DNA of 60,976 nt from Thiotrichaceae bacterium (GTDB taxonomy: Bacteria > Pseudomonadota > Gammaproteobacteria > Beggiatoales > Beggiatoaceae), in contig JADGDF010000006.1 of NCBI GenBank assembly GCA_016745055.1, forward strand, positions 1 to 60,976. The letters are read 5' to 3'. Shown here in pieces: positions 19,047 through 27,834 of this stretch. The position numbers were made by a program, and so were the translations under genes. Under the pieces are notes generated by a model. The model made no database searches. It worked only from the letters and a program-made list of their open reading frames with translations, and was not told the DNA's origin. Within the stretch, counting starts at the first letter, position 1. Each line of letters begins with the position of its first letter.

Positions 19047-21187
19047 TTTGGGATAGCTAAGGTATTGTCGCTAAAGGTAATTGGACAATGTGAAGCGCTA
19101 GATTCTATATCTTGGGTAATGCGCGGAAATCCATTACTTGCTCCATTTGACGGTGTAGTGCGAATTACTTGACTGCTAGGTAAACTGATACCATTTTTTA
19201 AATGGTCGTACATAATATCTAAAGCTTGAGTTAAGTAATATTGCAATGGCGTTTGATTCAACTGATATTGCTGATTCATACTGTCAAAATGATGGGCATC
19301 AGTCACTTCAATATAGGTCAGCGAATCAGCAGTGTTGCGCGTTTGTTGATTTAAACCATAGTAAGCCCGAGAAGTAAAATTGATATGTGCAAGTGCATCA
19401 TTGCGTCCGTGGACTAAAATTGTGGGCTTGTTTTTTAAATTTCCCGAGGCTTTGATTTTATTCAAACCAACTTGCACTTGATTTACATCTGTTGAGTCAA
19501 TAAGCGTTGAATTTGCTGTTGCTGTGGCTAAATCACGCAGGCAAAATGCGCCTGCTAAATATCCCTCCTGATTACCAAAATTATCCGTGTTTTCCCGATA
19601 ATTAATGCCATTGCCATTATTACCCTGGTTATTGATTAAATAAGTGCTGCTGCTCGGTGGTAATCCCCAACTGGTGGCAAAATCGTCAGCTAAATCTGAA
19701 ATGGGTTTGGTCTGCGGCACACTGTTGCCAACGGTGTAAGCATAACTGTAGTCACACAGATTTTTGACTAGGCTGAATTTACCATAAGCGCTGGCATAAC
19801 CGTAAGTTATTCCTGCGTACAGCGAATTTGCTTCATAGTAGTGTGCTAATGCATTGGCAGTATTTAATATACCATAATTATTGAGTTGTTCCTGAGCATT
19901 GGCAATTAAATCGGTTAAATTCACATTATTGACCAACCAATTCGCATTGCGCAACGCATAACATCGTCCTTCCAAACCAAAAGCTGTATTGGCACTGGCA
20001 CATGCTTGATAAAGATTTTGGTAACTTAGCACATCAAAAAATGGTTTGTTATAAACTGTTTTGGAAAAAACCCGAGTATTTTGTTGAATAGAAAAGCTGG
20101 CATTGCTTAAATCGGAGGTAATGACGGGGGAAATGACGACAATTCCATCAATTAAGCTTTGCTGATCTTGTTCCGCCGCACGTAATACTGCACTGCCTCC
20201 AGTGGAAACGCCAGCCGCAATGACGATGGTGTTACTAGTGGATAAGGTAGTAATATTACCGTAATTTTCATCCAAATTCAGCACGTAAAAGGCAAATTTA
20301 ATACTGTCCAACACATCTTTTTCCCAAGTATCTTCAGGATTTTGTTGTGAATGGGCAAATTTTTGGGCCAGACGATTAGGATAAGTGGAATAATAAGCTG
20401 CTAAGTCCATTTGAGCTGAACCCTGAGCAGTAAAATGAGATTTTTTACCTGCATTGCTGGCTGTGTCCAAAGTACCATCAATAAGATTAATGCTGTCCCG
20501 TTGCAAGTCGTGGATACCGTTACCTGCGCCTTTATCTGTATAAGCCACAGTACAGTGCGTTTTTAATCCCCATTCGCCTCCATTAGGAATACCTGCATAA
20601 ACGCTTTCAAAACCAGGTGTGGGCACAGCAATAATGCAAGCTTCCGAAAGTGTAAAACGACTGGGAATTTGCACCATCATGGTTACATTTTGCTGACCAC
20701 TGCCATTATCAGCATAAGCCAGGTATTCTTTACCTGCAACTTTACCATGAGTACTTGGTACAACGAATCGCGTGGGCGCAGCAGGGCCGTATAAACTGCC
20801 AAATCCAAAGTTGCTACGCCGGTCTTGTGAGGCTTGATAAGCTTGTGCAATGGCAATTTGACGTAACTCGGTAGCGCTAGGATTTACAGAGTCAACCGCA
20901 GCGGGTAAGGTACTCATTAAGCCTTGTTGCCCTAAACCCGCGGTAACTAAATCATCTGTACTGCCATCATAAGTTTTGACGCTATAGTCATAGCTTTGTT
21001 GAGGCGTGGTATCATCAGTAATAGTTGTGTTGCTAGTTGTACTATCGCCGTTGTCATCATCAGATTGATTTGTTAACCCTACAACCGCACCTGCACTAAT
21101 AATTCCTAAAATAAGCCCAACGCCTCCTCCACAAGCAGTTAATGTTAAAGCTAATAAAATGACTAAAAAGCTTTTGGTGATTTTCAC
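19040..21187 (-). CDS. Lipoprotein 3-hydroxybutyrate oligomer hydrolase
   Basis: This 715-aa protein has a lipoprotein signal (LLALTLTAC, Cys19) and then matches the D-(-)-3-hydroxybutyrate oligomer hydrolase family, which splits oligomers from poly-3-hydroxybutyrate degradation into monomers. Family features: YDGSTDDLVTAGLG near residue 73, the long esterase core, the nucleophile elbow GVSTGGSA with Ser328, the LVHGRNDALAHINF Asp region and the C-terminal DAHHFDSM His region. A Gly-rich stretch right after the lipid-modified Cys and an Asp/Ser/Thr-rich linker follow. It would act on the outside of the inner membrane or at the outer membrane. It implies use of PHB or its oligomers as carbon store; no phaC/phaZ neighbour is present. 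Confidence 0.88.
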   Translation of the reverse strand: MKITKSFLVILLALTLTACGGGVGLILGIISAGAVVGLTNQSDDDNGDSTTSNTTITDDTTPQQSYDYSVKTYDGSTDDLVTAGLGQQGLMSTLPAAVDSVNPSATELRQIAIAQAYQASQDRRSNFGFGSLYGPAAPTRFVVPSTHGKVAGKEYLAYADNGSGQQNVTMMVQIPSRFTLSEACIIAVPTPGFESVYAGIPNGGEWGLKTHCTVAYTDKGAGNGIHDLQRDSINLIDGTLDTASNAGKKSHFTAQGSAQMDLAAYYSTYPNRLAQKFAHSQQNPEDTWEKDVLDSIKFAFYVLNLDENYGNITTLSTSNTIVIAAGVSTGGSAVLRAAEQDQQSLIDGIVVISPVITSDLSNASFSIQQNTRVFSKTVYNKPFFDVLSYQNLYQACASANTAFGLEGRCYALRNANWLVNNVNLTDLIANAQEQLNNYGILNTANALAHYYEANSLYAGITYGYASAYGKFSLVKNLCDYSYAYTVGNSVPQTKPISDLADDFATSWGLPPSSSTYLINNQGNNGNGINYRENTDNFGNQEGYLAGAFCLRDLATATANSTLIDSTDVNQVQVGLNKIKASGNLKNKPTILVHGRNDALAHINFTSRAYYGLNQQTRNTADSLTYIEVTDAHHFDSMNQQYQLNQTPLQYYLTQALDIMYDHLKNGISLPSSQVIRTTPSNGASNGFPRITQDIESSASHCPITFSDNTLAIPKC

Positions 21188-21259
21188 AATTCTTCCTAAA
21201 GTGTTGCTGTAAAATAATTAACAGGAGGCGCGGACAAATAACTTTTTTACCTAGATATT

Positions 21260-22027
21260 CTATGGCGTAAAGTTGTACACCAGATTTGTTGTCAATAATG
21301 TGTCTGTTTTATCTATGCCATCATGAGATACTTCCGTGTTGTGTTTGACTTCATAACCCAATTTAAGGGCTAGATTTTTATTGATAGCAACTGATAATCC
21401 GAGTTTGTTTTCAAGTAAGGTATTTTCAGAACCACTTTCGACCAAAAAATTCTCAGTAAATTCAGTGCTGTCAGTAAGTTTCCAGGCATAATCTAAACCA
21501 CCTCTGATGATAGGATAGGTTTCTTCTCCTGCAGGTATTGTGTTATGAAACCCAATAATGTTAGCCTCATTTTTCTGTTCAGATAGATTTTCCTTAAATC
21601 TAGCAACCCCAGCGCCAAGCTCCACACTGAGTTTATGAATATCATTGTCTAGGAATTTGTGCCCATAGCCTGCAGCCAAAGAAGATTGGTAATCATAACC
21701 ACCGAATTTGTCTTTATCATGACGTAATGCAAGAAAGCCGTAAGAAATCTCAGTCCAAGCATATTTCGTATCAGCAGACAAAGTATAACGATTAGCTATT
21801 TCATTATCAGCATCTTCAGCACGTAGCAATGTAGCTGCTAAACTTTGCGTCCATTTACCTACGGTATAGCCAAATTCAAGAGAAGCATTAATGCTTTCGT
21901 TCTCTGTATTACCACTGGCCATCACTAAACCAAATTCCCCTTTCCCCGTCCAGCCATTATCTGCTAAAGCAATTGCAGGTAAACAAGTTAGCATTGCAAT
22001 AGCAATTTTGTTTGACTTTACTCTCAT
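21260..22027 (-). CDS. DUF481 outer-membrane beta-barrel protein
   Basis: The 255-aa product has a Sec signal peptide ending ALA before DNGWTGKGEFGL, and alternating aromatic/hydrophobic strands to the C-terminal Phe-Thr-Pro, as in DUF481 (YdiY-like) barrel proteins. GEFGLVMASGNTENESINA is the family's typical first hairpin. The function of YdiY-like proteins is not established; some are acid-induced. The start is the ATG at 22027, where the GAGAGAG lies at proper spacing; an ATG six bases earlier and a longer frame to 22123 are less likely. Confidence 0.84.
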   Translation of the reverse strand: MRVKSNKIAIAMLTCLPAIALADNGWTGKGEFGLVMASGNTENESINASLEFGYTVGKWTQSLAATLLRAEDADNEIANRYTLSADTKYAWTEISYGFLALRHDKDKFGGYDYQSSLAAGYGHKFLDNDIHKLSVELGAGVARFKENLSEQKNEANIIGFHNTIPAGEETYPIIRGGLDYAWKLTDSTEFTENFLVESGSENTLLENKLGLSVAINKNLALKLGYEVKHNTEVSHDGIDKTDTLLTTNLVYNFTP

Positions 22028-22151
22028 TATCATCTCTCTCGCAGTGTTGTTTAAAAAAATTATTATTTTTATGTATGTCACCATATCATATTTAATCTTA
22101 AATACTGATATTTTTATTTGCAAGTAAAACTATTTACTGATGCCGTTGTAC

Positions 22152-23141
22152 CTAAAAATTTTTACCTAAGTCCATGCCTGTATACAAGCTGGCAACTTGT
22201 TCAGCATAGCCATTAAATAACATAGAGTCTCGTTTAAAAAATTCCCCAATGCGCCTTTCCGTTCGCTGATCCCAACGAGGATGAGGTACAAGTGGATTTA
22301 CATTAGAATAAAAACCATATTCATCTGGTTGAGCTTGAACCCAACTCGGTAATGGCTGTTTTTCAACGAAACGAATTTTAACAATAGATTTACTGCTTTT
22401 AAATCCATATTTCCAAGGAACAACTAAACGAATTGGTGCGCCATTTTGGTTAGGCAAAACTTTTCCATACATGCCAATGCTTAGAATGGTGAGTGGATGC
22501 ATAGCTTCATCTATACGTAATCCTTCAACATAAGGCCATACCAGGGGGAAATCAGAACGTTGCCCAGGTAATCGTTTAGGGTCATGTATGGAAATAAATT
22601 CAACAAATTTAGCTTTTGACGTTGGCTGAAAACGTTTTAAAAGCAAACTGAGTGGAAAACCTACCCAAGGAATCACCATTGACCAAGCTTCAATACATCG
22701 TAAACGATAAATACGTTCTTCTAAATCAAACTGTGTTAATATCTCTTCAATATCTAATGTACCAGGTTTATCGACTTCGCCTTCAACTGAGACTGACCAA
22801 GGGCGTGTCACTAATTTATCCGCATTTTTTATCGGGCTTGTTTTGCCATCACCTAGCTCAACAAAATTATTGTAGTTGATTGCATGTTCCCATTTTGTGA
22901 GTTCTTCATCTGTATTGAATTCACTGGATTTTAAATCATCAAAGACAGGTGCATTCTGCGTAGGGGCTGTTTTTGAGCTGCTGGCATTACCATTCTGATT
23001 ATTACAAGCAGACATGAGCGCGGATGTTGTGATACCTGCTGCTGTCAGTGCCATCCCTTTGATAAATCGGCGACGTTGTTGATAAATAGATTCTGGGGTA
23101 ATTTCTGAAGACAAAATATCGTCAGGTAGTTTAATGAGCAT
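22152..23141 (-). CDS. msrP: Periplasmic methionine-sulfoxide reductase catalytic subunit MsrP
   Basis: This 329-aa molybdoenzyme (formerly YedY) reduces oxidised methionine in periplasmic proteins. A twin-arginine signal is visible (QRRRFIKG, then a hydrophobic core). The molybdopterin domain contains the ligand Cys in YRLRCIEAWSMVIPWVGFP and conserved VVPWKYGFKSSKSIVKI. Length is normal. The start is the ATG at 23141 with GGAGG upstream. The haem membrane partner MsrQ normally sits next to msrP, but it is not in this window: neighbours are DUF481 and the divergent DamX-like gene. Either msrQ is elsewhere or another quinol donor serves it. Confidence 0.93.
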   Translation of the reverse strand: MLIKLPDDILSSEITPESIYQQRRRFIKGMALTAAGITTSALMSACNNQNGNASSSKTAPTQNAPVFDDLKSSEFNTDEELTKWEHAINYNNFVELGDGKTSPIKNADKLVTRPWSVSVEGEVDKPGTLDIEEILTQFDLEERIYRLRCIEAWSMVIPWVGFPLSLLLKRFQPTSKAKFVEFISIHDPKRLPGQRSDFPLVWPYVEGLRIDEAMHPLTILSIGMYGKVLPNQNGAPIRLVVPWKYGFKSSKSIVKIRFVEKQPLPSWVQAQPDEYGFYSNVNPLVPHPRWDQRTERRIGEFFKRDSMLFNGYAEQVASLYTGMDLGKNF

Positions 23142-23433
23142 AAAAATTCCTCCATGAACAACAAATACAAGATACACATGAACTTTCTCGCTAAAAATTA
23201 GGCGATACACGTAAAAAAGTCAAGAAAATAATTGAATGGCAAGAGAAATCATACGCTATTATTAAAAGCGCTTAACTTTAATGGCTGGTACATAAGAATA
23301 AAATTAAAGAAAACGCTAACCTGTAACTTATTGATTTTTAATCTCATATGAAAACTTAGACGACTTAGCATATTTGATAAATTATTGTATAATTTTCTTT
23401 AATTTGAACAGCTTTTCTACTGAGCAATTTGCT

Positions 23434-24780
23434 ATGCCCACCAAAAATTATCAATCAATGGTAGAACCTTTTAAAGAAGAAATAGGTTATTTTGCCGCGC
23501 CCGAATTGGCCCAACGCCTCAATTTAATTAGCCATTTAATCCAAAATAGTGAACAACTATTACTGGTATTAGCAGAAGCTGGCTATGGTAAAACCAGTTT
23601 ATTAACGCAATTACAAAAAACAGCCGATGAACATTGGCGCTGTTTTATGATAGAAAGCCACTCAGCTTTATCTGTCGAAACCTTTATTTCTTCTGTACTC
23701 AACAATTTTAATGTGCCTCAAGAAGGTAAATCTACGCAAGTGCTACAAGAAGCATTGCGCAGCCATATTGCGGCAACACGCTATAATGGGCAACTACCTA
23801 CCTTATTAATTGATGATGCCCACATGTTACCTTTGGCGACGCTCAAATTTATTGTTGAATTAGCGATGCAGGGTGAAGCTCAAACCAGAATACGGGTTGT
23901 ATTGTTTTGTGAACCACAAATTACCAGTATTCTTGCTACACCAGAATTTAAAATTGTGCATAATACCTTGGTACATCACTTAGATATTCCTGCATTTACT
24001 CAAGAACAAGTTCGTGATTATATTTTGTTTTATTTAAAAAATACCCGTTATGCCAGTATTCATCCTTTTAGCGAAGATGCGGTTAAGAAAATCTACCAGC
24101 AATCAGAAGGTATTCCAGGTCAAATCAATGTATTTGCCCAACATATATTGAATAAATTTACCGAACAACGGCCTGAAAGTATGTTGCTTCACTCGCCTTA
24201 TAGCGCATTATGGGGATCTACCCTTATTTTGATATTGTGCATTGGTGGGTGGTTATCCTATCAATTTTATTTTAATAAGCCGAATAACGGCTACCAAAAG
24301 GAAATGGCTTTATCTTTACCATTGCAGCCTGAAACAGTGATTGAATTGTCTGAAGAAATCACTGAGAATGCAGAAGAAAATCTAGCATTAACGGAAGAAA
24401 ATGACATAACGACTTCTCAAACAAAAGTCAATTTAGCGGCTTACTTTAATAACCCAACCATTAAAGGTGAAACTTGGCTAGAACAGCAAAATTCAACTGA
24501 TTACACCATTCAGTTATTGGGCGCTTATGATTTATTTAGTTTAAAAAATTATTTAACGCAGTATGCGCTTAATGATGTTGCCGTTTTCAAAACAGATCAC
24601 CATAACAAAGATTGGTTTGTTTTAGTCTATGGAACTTATCCGAATCGGACTCACGCGTCAATGGCAATTAAGCAGTTACCCACAAGCTTACGCAAAAATG
24701 ATCCCTGGGTGCGTACATTCAGTAGTATTCAGACCAGTATGCAACCTATAGAATTAAATGATATTGGATATGGACAATAA
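23434..24780 (+). CDS. DamX-like AAA ATPase with membrane helix and SPOR domain
   Basis: The 448-aa protein has an N-terminal AAA/ExeA-like ATPase domain: Walker A AEAGYGKTS and Walker B LLIDDAHML, then a lid region ending EGIPGQINVFAQHIL. A membrane helix follows near residues 265-283, an acidic linker, and a C-terminal SPOR domain (DYTIQLLGAYDL to SSIQTSM). SPOR domains bind denuded septal peptidoglycan, so it localises to the division site. This layout is that of DamX proteins outside the enterics. The start is the ATG at 23434; the frame extends 20 codons upstream without support. aroK/aroB, the usual neighbours of damX, are absent. Confidence 0.85.
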   Translation: MPTKNYQSMVEPFKEEIGYFAAPELAQRLNLISHLIQNSEQLLLVLAEAGYGKTSLLTQLQKTADEHWRCFMIESHSALSVETFISSVLNNFNVPQEGKSTQVLQEALRSHIAATRYNGQLPTLLIDDAHMLPLATLKFIVELAMQGEAQTRIRVVLFCEPQITSILATPEFKIVHNTLVHHLDIPAFTQEQVRDYILFYLKNTRYASIHPFSEDAVKKIYQQSEGIPGQINVFAQHILNKFTEQRPESMLLHSPYSALWGSTLILILCIGGWLSYQFYFNKPNNGYQKEMALSLPLQPETVIELSEEITENAEENLALTEENDITTSQTKVNLAAYFNNPTIKGETWLEQQNSTDYTIQLLGAYDLFSLKNYLTQYALNDVAVFKTDHHNKDWFVLVYGTYPNRTHASMAIKQLPTSLRKNDPWVRTFSSIQTSMQPIELNDIGYGQ

Positions 24781-24797
24781 GTGAAATTGATGGGGAC

Positions 24798-24843
24798 GGT
24801 AGGGTGCGTAAGACGCACTCTACAATAACCTTGGCAGAGTACT
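24798..24843. repeat. Family A miniature element, partial copy
   Basis: It keeps the inner palindrome (GTAGGGTGCG with GACGCACTCTAC) and one terminal repeat, CTTGGCAGAGTACT, at 24830-24843. The left terminal repeat is absent. It fills most of the spacer between the DamX-like gene and nudF, and could form a hairpin terminator. Confidence 0.7.
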
Positions 24844-24863
24844 AGCCCACAAGTGAACTAAAG

Positions 24864-25478
24864 ATGATGGATGAAAAACCGCAACAATTTGAAATTGTTG
24901 AAAAGAAAATTTGTTACGATGGATGTTTTAGATTATCGCGCTACCTCGTTAAACACACCTTATTTGCAGGTGGTTGGACACCTAATTTAGTGCGTGAAGT
25001 ATTGGAAAGAGGGCAAGCTGTTGCTGTATTGCCTTATGATCCTGTTACGGACCAAGTTATCATGATTGAACAGTTTCGTCCGGGGCCCATGGTGCAAGGC
25101 GAATATGCTTGGTTATGGGAAATTATTGCTGGCATTGTCGAACCCAATGAAACTTATGAAGCTGTGGCCCATCGAGAAGCGAAAGAAGAAGCAAATTGCG
25201 TTCTAACAGAACTCATTTCGATTTGTAATTTTTTTGTTAGCCCAGGCAGTACCAGTGAAACAACGACTTTGTTTTGTGGTAAAGTAGATGCCACAAAAAT
25301 TGGTGGTCTTCATGGGATTAAGGAAGAACACGAAGATATTCAAGTACATGTCATTAGCTTTAAAAAAGCAATGCAAATGATTGAACAAGGTCAAATTCGT
25401 TTTGCACCTGCGGTAATTGGACTACAATGGCTTGCTTTACACTATGATGAAGTCAGAAAAAATTGGTTAAATACTTAA
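24864..25478 (+). CDS. nudF: ADP-ribose pyrophosphatase NudF
   Basis: This 204-aa Nudix hydrolase splits ADP-ribose into AMP and ribose-5-phosphate. The Nudix box runs GIVEPNETYEAVAHREAKEE, matching GX5EX7REUXEE; the Gly after EE is replaced by Asn (EEANC). Upstream, VLPYDPVTDQVIMIEQFRPGP and WLWEIIAG are typical of the ADPRase subfamily, which has the N-terminal dimer domain. Two ATGs in tandem sit at 24864. hisC follows 15 bp later, probably cotranscribed. Confidence 0.92.
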   Translation: MMDEKPQQFEIVEKKICYDGCFRLSRYLVKHTLFAGGWTPNLVREVLERGQAVAVLPYDPVTDQVIMIEQFRPGPMVQGEYAWLWEIIAGIVEPNETYEAVAHREAKEEANCVLTELISICNFFVSPGSTSETTTLFCGKVDATKIGGLHGIKEEHEDIQVHVISFKKAMQMIEQGQIRFAPAVIGLQWLALHYDEVRKNWLNT

Positions 25479-25493
25479 AAAGGTTTAAACATT

Positions 25494-26591
25494 ATGTCAT
25501 GCGATTTTTTACAGCTTGCAACCCCTGGCGCACAGGGCCTAAGCACTTATTTTCCAGGCAAACCCATTGAAGAAGTGCAAAGAGAGTACGGCATTGAAAA
25601 AGTCATTAAATTAGCTTCCAATGAAAATCCACTTGGCCCAAGCCCTCGTGTTCAAAAAGCAATTCAATCTGCTATCAATAGTGTGAGTCGTTATCCGGAT
25701 GGTAACGGGTTTGTCCTAAAAAAAATCTTGGCGGAAAAACATAATGTTGCTCCTCGCATGATTACGTTGGGCAATGGTTCCAACGATATTTTAGAACTCA
25801 TTGCCAGAACCTTTGTGACATCATCACAATCAATTATTTATTCAGAATATGCTTTTGCTGTTTACCAGCTTTCGACTCAAGCCATTGGTGCCCAACATCT
25901 AGTCACGCCAGCCAAAGATTGGGGACATGATTTACCAGCCATGCAGTCCATGGTTCAGGAGAATACCCGTTTAATTTTTGTGGCAAACCCCAATAATCCT
26001 ACTGGTACTTGGGTAGATAAACGAAGTTTAAAAACATTTTTGGATGCTGTGCCAGAAAATGTCATAGTCACAGTGGACGAGGCTTATTTAGAATATATGG
26101 GAGATTATTCCGACTATCCCAACAGTTTGGATTGGTTATCAGATTATCCCAATTTGATTGTCACCCGAACATTTTCCAAAGCCTATGGCTTGGCAGGGTT
26201 ACGAGTGGGTTATGCCGTTTCTCACCCACAAATTGCAGAATTAATGAATCGTGTTCGACAACCCTTTAACGTGAATTCATTGGCATTAGTGGCTGCCACT
26301 GCTGCTCTGGAAGATCAAGCTTATTTGATAGAAAGTGCGGATCTTAACAAGCAAGGTATGCAACAACTTACTCAAGCATTTGGGCAGCTGAGATTAAGTT
26401 ATATTCCTTCAGTAGGCAATTTTATTACGGTTAAAGTTGGCCAAGCAATGCAAATCTATGAAGAATTACTTAAAAAAGGGGTGATTGTGCGTCCTGTCAA
26501 CAATTACAACATGCCAGAACATTTACGCATGTCAATTGGTACTGAAGAAGAAAATGCACTGTTAATTACGGCATTACAACAAATACTTTAA
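25494..26591 (+). CDS. hisC: Histidinol-phosphate aminotransferase
   Basis: This 365-aa fold-type I PLP enzyme transfers the amino group from glutamate to imidazole-acetol phosphate in histidine synthesis. SNENPLGPSPRVQKA, NGSNDILELIART, FVANPNNPTGTW and the PLP lysine in TRTFSKAYGLAGLRVGYA are all present, with the late phosphate-binding RMSIGTEEEN. Other his genes are not nearby. It could be a second HisC or one serving aromatic amino acids, but the whole sequence fits HisC. Confidence 0.93.
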   Translation: MSCDFLQLATPGAQGLSTYFPGKPIEEVQREYGIEKVIKLASNENPLGPSPRVQKAIQSAINSVSRYPDGNGFVLKKILAEKHNVAPRMITLGNGSNDILELIARTFVTSSQSIIYSEYAFAVYQLSTQAIGAQHLVTPAKDWGHDLPAMQSMVQENTRLIFVANPNNPTGTWVDKRSLKTFLDAVPENVIVTVDEAYLEYMGDYSDYPNSLDWLSDYPNLIVTRTFSKAYGLAGLRVGYAVSHPQIAELMNRVRQPFNVNSLALVAATAALEDQAYLIESADLNKQGMQQLTQAFGQLRLSYIPSVGNFITVKVGQAMQIYEELLKKGVIVRPVNNYNMPEHLRMSIGTEEENALLITALQQIL

Positions 26592-26631
26592 TAAGTGATA
26601 GGCATTGGAATTTTTAACTAATGGCTTATGT

Positions 26632-27471
26632 TTAGTAGTCTACTACTCTCATGGAAAAATCAATCGCTTGGACATGCTTTGTGATACTGCCAATGGATAT
26701 GTAATCCACGCCAGTTTCTGCAATAGCCACCACTATTTTCAAATCTACATTACCAGAAGCTTCTAAGGTAGCTTGGCCATTGACCAATGCGACTGCTTCT
26801 TTCAACAATGATAAGTTAAAATTATCAAGTAATAGGTGTTTGACCCCCACTTTCAACGCCTCTTGTATTTCTTGCAAGTTTTCAACTTCCACCTCTAAAC
26901 GCAGTTCTGGTGACAATGTTCGAGCAGTAGTAACCGCTTGAGCAATTGAACCTGCTGCCATGATATGATTTTCTTTAATTAAAAAAGCATCGTATAAACC
27001 CATGCGATGATTTGTACCACCACCACAACGTACTGCGTATTTTTGTGCTGTGCGTAAGCCTGGGACTGTTTTACGAGTATCTAAAATTTTAGTACGGGTA
27101 TGCTGAATCGCTTGTGCATAATGTCCTGCTTGTGTTGCGGTACCAGAAAGTAGTTGTAAAAAATTCATGGCAGTTCTCTCACCCGTTAACACGGTGCGTG
27201 CAGGACCTACTAAATAACAAATGATTTGTTTAGGCTGAATTGTTTTACCTTCTTTGGCTTGCCAATCAATCTGTACGTTTTCATCTAATTGGGCAAAGGT
27301 TTCGTTAAACCAAGGAACGCCACACAAAATGGCTTTTTCATTACTGACAAGTTGTGCTGTAATTAATTTATTTTCAGGCACTAATTGAGCAGTCACATCA
27401 CTATGACCAACGTCTTCAACTAATGCTGCTTTCACAATATTTTTTAAATCTATCGGTAATTTTTCTTGCAT
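26632..27471 (-). CDS. nadC: Nicotinate-nucleotide pyrophosphorylase (carboxylating)
   Basis: This 279-aa phosphoribosyltransferase makes nicotinate mononucleotide from quinolinate and PRPP, a late step of de novo NAD synthesis. Family signatures: EDVGHSDVTAQLVP near the N-terminus, the TGERTAMNFLQLLSGTAT region, TRKTVPGLRTAQKYAVRCGG, NHRMGLYDAFLIKENH, LEVEVENLQE and the C-terminal GVDYISIGSITKHV barrel strand. Length and motifs are complete. It is convergent with hisC, and no nadA/nadB is adjacent. Confidence 0.95.
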   Translation of the reverse strand: MQEKLPIDLKNIVKAALVEDVGHSDVTAQLVPENKLITAQLVSNEKAILCGVPWFNETFAQLDENVQIDWQAKEGKTIQPKQIICYLVGPARTVLTGERTAMNFLQLLSGTATQAGHYAQAIQHTRTKILDTRKTVPGLRTAQKYAVRCGGGTNHRMGLYDAFLIKENHIMAAGSIAQAVTTARTLSPELRLEVEVENLQEIQEALKVGVKHLLLDNFNLSLLKEAVALVNGQATLEASGNVDLKIVVAIAETGVDYISIGSITKHVQAIDFSMRVVDY

Positions 27472-27834
27472 GTTATGCCTGAGGGTTATTTTACAGTCAA
27501 TTTCGTTTCAAGTTTACACAATTAGGTGATAATTATGTACATCAAATCTTTCTTATAGCATTAATCTATATTATAGATAGGCTGCATTAGCACCATTGAT
27601 ATTATACAGTCAATAATATTGAATTTTTGAGGGATATCTGATACCCATCAAAACAGCACGAAAAAATAGTTATCTTTGGTACATAATATTTGCAAGCCTG
27701 TTTTGGGTATGTTCAAGTTTGTTGTTGTTATCGCTGTTTGGGTTCACAAAATTTCACAAACTTATATGCTATACTCCTTACCATTCTCGCCTCCGTAGTG
27801 AGGTAGTCAGCATAATAGGAAATTTCTCCACTTT
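27472..27834. other. Intergenic region with promoter-like motif
   Basis: This 363-bp gap between the divergent nadC and the methyltransferase-like/GNAT gene is AT-rich without any credible reading frame. It holds one extended -10 promoter motif (27767-27775). A small hairpin-capable stretch CCTCCGTAGTGAGG near 27790 lies between that motif and the start codon. No repeat family was found. Confidence 0.6.
27767..27775 (+). promoter_or_regulatory. Extended -10 promoter for the methyltransferase/GNAT gene
   Basis: TGCTATACT is a good extended -10 element 60 bp before the ATG at 27835. No strong -35 lies 17 bp upstream, as expected when TG-N is present. A similar TGCTATATT is found before the pilin-like gene near 54559. 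Confidence 0.45.
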
